Source: an uncultured Pseudomonadota bacterium
GTDB lineage: Bacteria; Lernaellota; Lernaellaia; Lernaellales; Lernaellaceae
NCBI GenBank assembly: GCA_937967875.1
Contig: CALBTQ010000810.1
Span: forward strand, 1-11,622
Length of the DNA stretch: 11,622 nucleotides
Direction of reading: 5' to 3'
Every line of letters starts with the position of its first letter. The stretch's first letter is position 1. Below, piece after piece: positions 1 through 6,469 of this stretch. Both the position numbers and the translations under genes were made by a program. The notes beneath the pieces were generated by a model. That model searched no databases. It saw only the letters and a program-made list of their open reading frames with translations, and was not told where the DNA came from.

Positions 1-45
1 TGACCTGCGCCCTACGGGCTTGAAGAATTTTCGTAAAGATCCATT

Positions 46-71
46 TCAACAGTGGCTAAAGAGACTGTTGA
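46..71. repeat. Perfect 8-bp inverted repeat with 10-nt loop
   Basis: TCAACAGT (46-53) and ACTGTTGA (64-71) are exact reverse complements around a 10-base loop. No run of T follows on either side long enough to call a terminator. The right arm is shared with the larger inverted repeat at 61-210, so this may be the edge of a small mobile or REP-like unit. Confidence 0.5.
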
Positions 72-210
72 TTTTCTCGTATTGAGAAAGAATGCGTCTG
101 CCGCCCCGGCGGGAATTGGCTTTATTCGCCCGACGCTCACGGGTCGGGCTACCCTCTGTCGCCCCTGGCGGGGCTGTTTGTCGCCTATCGGCGCATTGAT
201 CGACAGTCTC
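61..210. repeat. Possible ~150-bp MITE-like unit with 12-bp inverted ends
   Basis: GAGACTGTTGAT (61-72) and ATCGACAGTCTC (199-210) are inverted repeats matching at 11 of 12 positions. They enclose about 126 bases with internal palindromes at 128-149 and 161-174. No transposase is encoded and I see no clear target-site duplication, so the label of non-autonomous element is tentative. Confidence 0.35.
128..149. repeat. Palindromic intergenic repeat
   Basis: GCCCGAC (128-134) pairs with GTCGGGC (143-149), a 7-bp GC-rich stem with an 8-base loop. A second hairpin follows at 161-174 (GCCCC, 4-base loop, GGGGC). Neither has a T-tract. They look like REP-type structural repeats rather than terminators. 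Confidence 0.45.
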
Positions 211-250
211 AATTGTCCTGGAAATCGCGGGTTTCGCCCTCATCCCCGCC

Positions 251-272
251 CCTTCTCCCCGAGGGAGAAAGG
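251..272. repeat. Hairpin element of the CCCTTCTCCC type
   Basis: TTCTCCC (253-259) pairs with GGGAGAA (263-269) around the loop CGA; two further C-G pairs form across a bulged A. The composition and sequence recall the CCCTCACCCC/GGGAGAGGG class of dispersed intergenic repeats. The GGAG at its right edge looks like a ribosome site for a 12-codon frame at 277, but it is part of the repeat. Confidence 0.4.
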
Positions 273-279
273 AGTTATG

Positions 280-319
280 AAAATCCGGGACATGTACTCG
301 TTACGTGCCCCGTGATTTT
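280..319. repeat. Imperfect palindrome, 40 bp
   Basis: The left arm starting AAAATCCGGGAC (280-291) is roughly complementary to the right arm ending CCCCGTGATTTT (308-319), with one bulge and mismatches. The arms end in A-rich and T-rich stretches, so either strand could give a weak terminator-like hairpin. It sits directly before the cleaner terminator-like hairpin at 342-376. Confidence 0.35.
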
Positions 320-341
320 TAGGCTGCTTGTTTTAAAAATG

Positions 342-376
342 CGGGGACACGAAGGAATCGAGTCCCCGATTTTTTT
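342..376 (+). terminator. Rho-independent-terminator-like hairpin
   Basis: CGGGGAC (342-348) pairs perfectly with GTCCCCG (362-368) around a 13-base loop, and seven Ts follow at 370-376. The stem plus T-tract is typical of an intrinsic terminator reading rightward. No gene lies upstream on the plus strand within the window, so it may end a transcript from beyond the left edge, or be a repeat that only resembles a terminator. Confidence 0.5.
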
Positions 377-421
377 ACCCTCGCCCTCTGGGAGAGGGTC
401 GGCCGCAGGCCGGGGTGAGGG
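377..421. repeat. Compound palindromic repeat (CCCTC...GAGGG)
   Basis: Two hairpins lie inside an outer pairing. CCCTCT (384-389) pairs with AGAGGG (393-398), and CGGCC (400-404) pairs with GGCCG (408-412). The outer CCCTC and GAGGG arms also pair. This matches the layout of dispersed intergenic repeats in many GC-rich bacterial genomes. Confidence 0.5.
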
Positions 422-462
422 CTTGTCTTTCCGACTTCCGAATTGACTTGCCCGGACCGCCA

Positions 463-549
463 AAGCCCCGGAGGGGCGGACGGTCAGTAGCGAAGGGCGA
501 AGCCCTGGAAATCGTGGCCTACCCAGAACCAACAAGCCCCGGAGGGGCG
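463..549. repeat. REP-like cassette with two identical 16-bp palindromic copies
   Basis: The 16-base sequence AAGCCCCGGAGGGGCG occurs at 463-478 and again at 534-549, 71 bases apart. Each copy contains the hairpin GCCCC-gga-GGGGC. Between them is a third hairpin, AGGGC (494-498) gaa GCCCT (502-506). A separate 10-mer, CGTAGAAATC, follows the second copy (548-557) and recurs at 600-609. The layout resembles clustered REP elements. Two copies 71 bp apart are not a CRISPR array. Confidence 0.55.
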
Positions 550-657
550 TAGAAATCTTTGACGATCGGTATCGTATCGGCCACGGCGATTTGCGTATGC
601 GTAGAAATCAACAAATGAAGCCGAAAATGGCGATCCATCCATAGGTCGCGCTGCGGC

Positions 658-2142
658 CTACTGCGCCGCTTCCTTCTTCAGGCGGAGGATCTTGCGGTAC
701 AGGCGCTCGTACTTGCCGGCGGCCGATTCCCACGAGTGATCCATCGCGAAGGCGTTGGTCGTCAGCTTCTTCCAGCGCTTGGGATCCTCGAAGAGGTCGG
801 CGGCGTCGGCCAGCACCTTGAGCAGCGCTTCGGGATTGGGATCGGTGAACTTGAAGCCGTCCGAATTGCGCTTGCCCTTGGCCCAACCGCAGACCGTGTC
901 GTCCAGCCCGCCGGTGGCGCGCACGACCGGGATCGTCCCGTACTTGTGCGCGTACATCTGCGAGAGCCCGCACGGTTCGTAGATCGAGGGCAGCAGCAGC
1001 AGATCGGCCCCGGCGGTGATTTTATGCGCCAGCGCCTCGTCGAAGCCGATGCGCACGCCCACCTGCTCGGGGAAACGCGCGGCCAGATCGCGCAGCGCGC
1101 CTTCGTACTTCTTTTCGCCCGAACCCAGGAAAATCAGGAGGAATCCGTGCGCGACCAGATCGTCCGCGACGGCCATGATCAACTCCAGGCCCTTTTGCTC
1201 GATGAGCCGGCCGACGAAGCCCAGCAGCGGCTTTTTCGCCCAGTGGGCGGGCAGGTTGAAGCGCTTGAGCAGGTCGGCCTTGCACGCGGCTTTACCCTTG
1301 GGCTTGTCGGCGGTGAAGTTGGCCGCCAGGTGCTTGTCGGTGGCCGGGCTCCAGTCGCCGCCGTCCACGCCGTGGGTGATGCCCAGCAGCTGGTCGGCGC
1401 GCGCCACGAGCACGTCGTCGAGGCCGAAGCCCAGTTCCGGGGTCTGAATTTCCTTGGCGTAGCGCACCGAGACGGTCGAGATGAAGTCGGCGTGTTTGAG
1501 CGCGCCTTTGAGCAGGCTCCACTGGCCGTAAAATTCCAGTTCGTGAATGTTGAACGCGTCGGGCAGGTCGAACCACTTGCCCGCCTCGGCCGGGAACAGG
1601 CCCTGGTAACCGAGGTTGTGGATGGTAAACAGCGTGCCGGGCTTGGCGAGCAGCGGATCGTCGCCGGCCTGCTTGCGCAGGTAGGAGACGACCAGCGCGG
1701 TTTGCCAGTCGTGCGCGTGGACGATATCGTATTTTAGTTTCGCTTCGCGGATCGTCGCGACGACGGCCTTGGCGAAAAACGAGAAGCGCTCGGCGTTGTC
1801 CGGGTAATCCTTGCCCGACAGCGGATCGGTGTACAGGCCGTCGCGGTGGAAATAATCCGGTTGATCGACCAACAGCGCGCGCCAGGGTTTGCCGACGTCG
1901 GCGGCGACGACCTTGCCGTTCACCGTGGCGTCGCCGTGTTTGATAGCGAGATTTTCCAATAAAACCGACTGTTTGGCGCCGGTCAGATCGATCGATTTGT
2001 ACCAGGGCAGCGCGACGTCGACCTGGTGACCCAAACCGGCCAGATACGTGGGCAACGCGCCGCATACATCGGCGAGTCCGCCGGTTTTGGCCAACGGAGT
2101 CACTTCGCTGCAAACAAATAGAATCCTTAGCTTATTCGCCAT
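658..2142 (-). CDS. glgA: Glycogen synthase (ADP-glucose type), GT5 family
   Basis: A 494-residue glycogen synthase, close to the usual bacterial GlgA length. It transfers glucose from ADP-glucose to the end of an alpha-1,4-glucan in the cytoplasm. Visible signatures are the N-terminal nucleotide-sugar loop KTGGLADV (19-26), HAHDWQT (142-148), HNLGYQG (175-181), GFVGRL with the Arg/Lys pair R312 and K317, and EPCGLSQ (389-395), which carries the conserved C-terminal-domain glutamate. One small departure is THGVD at about 256-260, where NG(I/V)D is usual. I chose the ATG at 2142 over the one at 2160 because GAGG lies 6 bases upstream of it and the protein then starts just before the first strand. 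It follows gene C by 92 bases with its own candidate promoter. No other glycogen gene is in the window. Confidence 0.95.
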   Translation of the reverse strand: MANKLRILFVCSEVTPLAKTGGLADVCGALPTYLAGLGHQVDVALPWYKSIDLTGAKQSVLLENLAIKHGDATVNGKVVAADVGKPWRALLVDQPDYFHRDGLYTDPLSGKDYPDNAERFSFFAKAVVATIREAKLKYDIVHAHDWQTALVVSYLRKQAGDDPLLAKPGTLFTIHNLGYQGLFPAEAGKWFDLPDAFNIHELEFYGQWSLLKGALKHADFISTVSVRYAKEIQTPELGFGLDDVLVARADQLLGITHGVDGGDWSPATDKHLAANFTADKPKGKAACKADLLKRFNLPAHWAKKPLLGFVGRLIEQKGLELIMAVADDLVAHGFLLIFLGSGEKKYEGALRDLAARFPEQVGVRIGFDEALAHKITAGADLLLLPSIYEPCGLSQMYAHKYGTIPVVRATGGLDDTVCGWAKGKRNSDGFKFTDPNPEALLKVLADAADLFEDPKRWKKLTTNAFAMDHSWESAAGKYERLYRKILRLKKEAAQ

Positions 2143-2189
2143 GATCAACCTCACAGCCATGAAGGCAAAGTTACATCGGAGATGATAGC

Positions 2190-2218
2190 ATAGTAATCAT
2201 CTTCGGCTGTCTCGCCAA
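2190..2218 (-). promoter_or_regulatory. Candidate sigma70-type promoter for glgA
   Basis: On the minus strand a -35-like TTGGCG (2218-2213) and a -10-like TACTAT (2195-2190) are separated by 17 bases, placing the transcript start about 40 bases before the glgA ATG. Each box matches four of six consensus positions. An inverted repeat, GATGAT/ATCATC (2181-2186 and 2196-2201), straddles the -10 and could be an operator. The promoter would let glgA be expressed separately from the upstream operon. Confidence 0.45.
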
Positions 2219-2234
2219 TACTCTGAACGGGAAA

Positions 2235-4448
2235 TTAATCTTCTTTGAATTTGATCAAACCCAGTTGCAGCAGGCTGTAGATCATCTGCATCGCGTGCGA
2301 GGAATCAAGCAGCGTGCGGTCGAGAATCTCGCCCAGCGTCTTGCGCCCGTCGATCATCGCCACCAGCGCGCTCTCGCGCGGATCGCCGAACATGCCGGTC
2401 AAATCGACGCCGGCCCGCGCGCGCATGAGCGGGAAGGAGCGATACTTGCGCAATTCCGTTTCGATGCGGTCGGCGGCGATCGACTCGCGGATGCTGCGTA
2501 TGACCAGTTTGGTGATGTCCACCGTGATCGGCAGCGTGTCGGCGGTCGACAGTTGTTCCTCTTCGAAGTGGTAGGATCCTTCCTGCCAGGTAAAGAGCGC
2601 GACGAGCTTCTGCTCGATCTGGGCGATCAACGCCTCGAACAGCTCATGCGGGGAGATGAGGCTTTTCGCCAGCAGCGTCTCGCCCAACGGACGACCGGTT
2701 TCGGCGGCGGCGGCCAGCGCTTTGTCGCGTTCGAGTTCGGTGATTTTCCCCTCGCGAATCAGCATGTTGCCCAACGTGTTGGGGCCGATGCGGTTCGAGT
2801 GGATCTTCACCGGCATGCCCTCGGCGATGGAAAGCGTCTCTTCCTGGTTGCCTTTGGCCAGCGTCAGCGTGCCGGTCACGCGGTTGGAATACAGAAAATA
2901 CAGAAAGCGCGTCAGCGGCACTTGCGCCAGATCGCCCTCGTTTTTGAATTCCTCGCGCGCCTTGCCGCCCTCGATCTCGTCCTCGGTGTCCACCGGCGTT
3001 TGCACCTGGCCGGCCTCGCTGCGCGCGCGCTGTACGACCGCTTCGTCCAGACGGAAAAACAGGTCGCCGGCCTTGAAGCGCACCAGGCCGAACAGCAAAA
3101 ACAGGTAGAGCACCTGGAACGTACGGGCGAAATTCAGGTCGGCGTCGGCGATCAGTTCGCCCAACGTGCGCCGGCCGTCGACGAGGTTGAGGATGCGCCA
3201 TTCGTGCTTGGTCAGGTTCAGATCGTCGGGCTTGAGCGTCGTGGAATCGGTCCGTTCGACGACCGCGTCTTTGTTCAGGAACAGCCGTTCTTCGAGCTTG
3301 GCCATGTCGTAATGGCGCACGACGCCCGCGATGATGATCGAGAGCATGCTCTGTTCGATCTTCAGAGCGTTGGTGAAATCCAGTTCGCCTTCGCGGAATT
3401 CGAACACGCCTTCCTTCCAGCGGAAGGCGGAATTGAGCTTGCGTTTGGCCTGCGTGCGCAACACGCTGTTGAGTTCGTGCAGCGCCAGATTGCCCTCGGC
3501 GAGGAGGATTTCGCCGAGCATGCGGTTTTCCTTTTCGGCCTTGGTCAAGGCGACGTCGATGGCGGCGCGGTCGACGATGCCGCGGGCGATCAGCAATTGG
3601 CCCAGCGAATCGTCGGGGATGAAATTGGAGCGAATGGCCACCGGAATGCCGTCGCGCAGAAGAATTTCCCGCTGTTCTTCGAGCGATTTGACCACCAGCG
3701 TGCCGTTCGCGCGCGTCTGGTAATAGTTGAGCAGCAGTTCGGGCAGCAACACCGGGCCGAGCTGGCCGGAGATCATCGGCTCATGCGTAAAGGGCGCGGG
3801 CGTGGGCCGGCGCGGATGGCTTTTTTTCTCTTCGCGACGCGGCGGGGCGACGCGCTCGGGTCCGGGCCGGGCCGGCTCAGGCTGGCGCGCACCTCGTTGG
3901 GCGCCGATGATCACTTCGTCCGAGGGCTTCTTGCGCGGCGGCGGTGTGATGAAATCGTCGTCGGGCACCGCTTCCCATCCCGGTTTGGCCTTGGCGGCGG
4001 ATGCCGGTCGCGGGGGCGGCGTCGGTCTGGCCGGCGCGGCGGCCGGTTTGCGTTCTTTGGTTCCGGGCTCCACGCCGAGCAGTTCGGCGACGGATTCAAA
4101 CAGGACCGGCGGATCGATGGGCATTTCGAGGTATTTATCGACCAGGAATTTGGTGCGCGCCTCCATGCTGAACTTGGCGGAGCGCTTGAAAGTCGAAATG
4201 ACCATGATCTTCATCGATTTCATCGTCGGTTCGGCCTTGAGCCGCTTGCACAGCTCCAAGCCGTTGCCGTCGGGCAGCAGTACGTCGAGCAGCAGCAGAT
4301 GCGGATTCTTGCCTTGCAGTTGGGAAAGCAGCGTGCGGCTGGAGCCGAAGCGCATCACCTGGTATTCCTGCGAAACCAGCAACGCCTCCATGTCGGCGGC
4401 GATGTCCTGATCGTGCAAGGCAATGAAAATCCGTTTCGGTTCGCTCAT
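2235..4448 (-). CDS. Protein C: degenerate receiver with tandem DUF4388 modules
   Basis: A 737-residue cytoplasmic regulator. Residues 1-125 form a receiver-like domain. Asp55 is present in LLLLDVLLPD, as are the Ser85 region and Pro110, but the acidic pair is replaced by Leu11/His12 and the conserved Lys by Met109. Normal phosphorylation switching is therefore doubtful. A Pro/Arg/Lys-rich linker spans about 130-220. Two DUF4388-type modules follow, at about 225-460 and 500-737. Each has a beta-rich core (NGTLVV, TGTLTL), a 24+5+24-residue tandem motif (281-333 and 558-610, both ending in Gln), a W-x-x-G-x-F/H-x-F element and a C-terminal DGR(R/K)TLGE segment. It lacks the J and TPR regions of A and B. 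Its ATG overlaps the stop of B (ATGA), so coupled translation is likely. A scaffold or interaction role is inferred. Confidence 0.85.
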   Translation of the reverse strand: MSEPKRIFIALHDQDIAADMEALLVSQEYQVMRFGSSRTLLSQLQGKNPHLLLLDVLLPDGNGLELCKRLKAEPTMKSMKIMVISTFKRSAKFSMEARTKFLVDKYLEMPIDPPVLFESVAELLGVEPGTKERKPAAAPARPTPPPRPASAAKAKPGWEAVPDDDFITPPPRKKPSDEVIIGAQRGARQPEPARPGPERVAPPRREEKKSHPRRPTPAPFTHEPMISGQLGPVLLPELLLNYYQTRANGTLVVKSLEEQREILLRDGIPVAIRSNFIPDDSLGQLLIARGIVDRAAIDVALTKAEKENRMLGEILLAEGNLALHELNSVLRTQAKRKLNSAFRWKEGVFEFREGELDFTNALKIEQSMLSIIIAGVVRHYDMAKLEERLFLNKDAVVERTDSTTLKPDDLNLTKHEWRILNLVDGRRTLGELIADADLNFARTFQVLYLFLLFGLVRFKAGDLFFRLDEAVVQRARSEAGQVQTPVDTEDEIEGGKAREEFKNEGDLAQVPLTRFLYFLYSNRVTGTLTLAKGNQEETLSIAEGMPVKIHSNRIGPNTLGNMLIREGKITELERDKALAAAAETGRPLGETLLAKSLISPHELFEALIAQIEQKLVALFTWQEGSYHFEEEQLSTADTLPITVDITKLVIRSIRESIAADRIETELRKYRSFPLMRARAGVDLTGMFGDPRESALVAMIDGRKTLGEILDRTLLDSSHAMQMIYSLLQLGLIKFKED

Positions 4449-6469
4449 AGTATCTTCCCAAAGATCGATTTCTTCTTGGTCGGCGTCTCTTTAACCCGCT
4501 GTTCGGCGTAGCGCACTTCCCGCCGCAAATCGGTATTCTGCGAATCGAGTTCAAAGGCTTTTTTCAGATATTTGAGCGCCAGCTCGTCGTCGCCTTCCTT
4601 GGCTTTCACCCGGCCGATAATCGCCAGGGCTTCGGCGTTTTTCTTGTCCACCGTCAACACCTGTTTGGCGGCGTCCTCCACGTCGGCCCACTTATAAATC
4701 GGCTCCGCGACGAACTTGTAAAGCGCCTCGGCCAGCTTTACCCGGTATTCGACATTTTGCGGAAAGTCCTTGACCATTTGTTTGAAATGGTGCACCGCCT
4801 TGCCGTACTCGCGGTTCTCCATCGCGACCAGGCCTTTTTGCATCTGGATGCGCTCGTCGGGCGTGCCCACGACCGCTTCGCCCTCTTGGGCCGGCGCGTT
4901 TTCGCGACTCCGGCGCGGATCGAGCAGGGCGCCGCGGGCCTCTTCAAGGCGGCGGACGATGCGCGCGGCCTGACGCTTGATGCGCGGCGGCGTGCGCGGC
5001 GGCAGCGCGTCGGGATTGAAAATCTCCATGCGTTCGGCGAAGGCCGTTTCGATGCGCTGGGCGTCGGCGTCCGGCTCCACGCCCAGGATTTCGGGCAGCG
5101 ACATTTCGTCGACGCGCACGGCGAATTCCTTGATCTGGCTGAACAGGCTTTCGTGGCGCGGATCGGTCAGCGGCTGCTCGCCGTCGGGCGTGACCGAACC
5201 GCCGTAGGGCGACAGCTCCGGCTGGTCGGCGACGCCGGCCACGCGCAAGGCGCCCAGGGCGATCAGCGCGCCCAGCAGGCGCAACGAGTCGATCAACCCC
5301 AGCGACGAATCGCCGACGAGGTCGCTCATTTTCCGGCGGCCGTCGGCCTGACGAAGCATGACCGTTTCGTCTTCGGACAAAAACGGTTTGACGGCGGCGA
5401 CGGCGCGATCCTCGCCGAGGAAGACGTATTTGGCGCGGTCGCGCTCGTAGGCGGCTTCCAGCAGCCCGGCGTCCAGGTAACGGCGGTAGCCTTCGAGCAC
5501 GGTTTCGGTGATGTCGACCTCGAAGGTCGGCGCGTTTTCGGGGTAACGCTTGTCGGTTTTGAGGCGGTAGTCGCCGTCGGGCCAGGCGAAGCAGCGGGCG
5601 ATTTTCCGCCGCGTCTGCGCGACAAGGTGGAAAAAGAGCTGGTCGTTGGTCAGGTAGCCGCGTTGCACGACGATCGTGCCGAAGCGCCGGCCGGTTTCGG
5701 CCAGCTCGACCATCGCGTCGCGGTATTGCTGATCGGTCAGCGCTTCGTCTTCGACCAGCATGCGCCCCAGCGTTTCGTTGTCGATATTCGATTGCACGAA
5801 GACCGGCCGCCCCTCGACGAAGAAGATGTTCTTGGCCTCCGCTTCGCGGCGCACGATCAACGAGCCGTCGAATTTTTCGCGCTTGAGTTTGTCGAGCAAC
5901 GCGGCGAACCGCATGCTGTCGAATTTGCCTTCGTCGCCCGGTTCCGTTTCGACCGGCGGTTCCGGCTCGGGAGCGGGCGCCGGCTTGGGCGGCGGCGCGG
6001 GCGGCACGAAATCGCTGACCGCGCGCGGCTTGGGCGCCGGCTCGCTCGGCGGCGGCGCGAGCTTGTCATGGATGCGCGGCGCGCCCTGCGGCTCGCCGAT
6101 CAATCGGTTGATCGTATTGACCAGATCGACCATCGGGAAGGGGCGCGAGAAGTAGGCGTCGGCCTGGTAGCGGTTGAGCGCGTCGTATTCCATCGCCCGG
6201 CTCTTGTAGACCTTGCTGACCACGACCACCTTCACGTGCCACGGTTCGCCCTGTTCCTTGACGATCTTGCAGACCTTCAGCCCGTTCATGCCCGACAGCA
6301 GCACCTCGACGATCACCAGGTCGTGATGGCGCTCGGCGAAGGCGCGCAGGCCGTCGTTCGAATTGGCCGCGCCGTCGACCTCGTAGCCCATCTTGCCCAG
6401 CAGCGCGGCGGTTTCGGTCCGCTCGATCTCGTCGGGCTCGATCAGCAATATCGTTTGCGCCTTGGCCAA
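4445..6469 (-). CDS. Protein B: pseudo-receiver, DUF4388, J-like and TPR protein
   Basis: A 674-residue paralogue of A and C. The receiver-like domain (1-125) has Glu55 in place of the phosphoacceptor Asp (LVIVEVLLSG), Arg109 in place of the conserved Lys, and E11/P12 at the acidic pair. It may be locked or phosphate-independent. A Pro-rich linker spans about 138-178. A DUF4388-type module (about 185-412) contains the 24+5+24 tandem motif at 233-285. Residues 446-523 align with the J domain of A, but the HPD tripeptide reads NPD (485-487). TPR-like helices fill about 540-650, and the C-terminus is basic. The start is TTG: the in-frame TAA of A lies immediately before it, and a strong GGAGGT (6482-6477) lies 7 bases upstream inside the last codons of A. 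No later start would keep the first beta strand. Confidence 0.85.
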   Translation of the reverse strand: MAKAQTILLIEPDEIERTETAALLGKMGYEVDGAANSNDGLRAFAERHHDLVIVEVLLSGMNGLKVCKIVKEQGEPWHVKVVVVSKVYKSRAMEYDALNRYQADAYFSRPFPMVDLVNTINRLIGEPQGAPRIHDKLAPPPSEPAPKPRAVSDFVPPAPPPKPAPAPEPEPPVETEPGDEGKFDSMRFAALLDKLKREKFDGSLIVRREAEAKNIFFVEGRPVFVQSNIDNETLGRMLVEDEALTDQQYRDAMVELAETGRRFGTIVVQRGYLTNDQLFFHLVAQTRRKIARCFAWPDGDYRLKTDKRYPENAPTFEVDITETVLEGYRRYLDAGLLEAAYERDRAKYVFLGEDRAVAAVKPFLSEDETVMLRQADGRRKMSDLVGDSSLGLIDSLRLLGALIALGALRVAGVADQPELSPYGGSVTPDGEQPLTDPRHESLFSQIKEFAVRVDEMSLPEILGVEPDADAQRIETAFAERMEIFNPDALPPRTPPRIKRQAARIVRRLEEARGALLDPRRSRENAPAQEGEAVVGTPDERIQMQKGLVAMENREYGKAVHHFKQMVKDFPQNVEYRVKLAEALYKFVAEPIYKWADVEDAAKQVLTVDKKNAEALAIIGRVKAKEGDDELALKYLKKAFELDSQNTDLRREVRYAEQRVKETPTKKKSIFGKIL

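Larger units (their letters stand above)
1..657. other. Gene-free region rich in short palindromic repeats
   Basis: I see no credible coding region here. The open frames are short, overlap on both strands, have no recognisable domain and run through palindromes. The stretch instead holds a string of hairpin-forming elements, listed separately: about 46-71, 61-210, 128-149, 251-272, 280-319, 342-376, 377-421 and 463-549. The mosaic resembles the REP-like and MITE-like intergenic repeats common in large GC-rich genomes. It lies downstream of glgA, but I found no strong terminator for glgA itself at 600-657. Confidence 0.75.

Noticed and set aside
277..315. 12-codon frame with GGAG before an ATG at 277
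   Set aside because: The ribosome-site-like bases belong to a palindromic repeat, and the peptide overlaps another palindrome. No support for translation.
463..549. Possible CRISPR array from repeated AAGCCCCGGAGGGGCG
   Set aside because: Only two copies, self-complementary, 71 bases apart, with a third hairpin between and no cas genes. It is better read as a REP cluster.
736..1737. 333-residue open frame antisense to glgA
   Set aside because: glgA carries all its family signatures on the minus strand; this frame has none.
2265..4511. 748-residue open frame on the plus strand, antisense to gene C
   Set aside because: It mirrors a clear DUF4388-type gene, is built from repetitive His/Gln/Arg/Val-rich sequence and has no domain. 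It is a GC-bias shadow.
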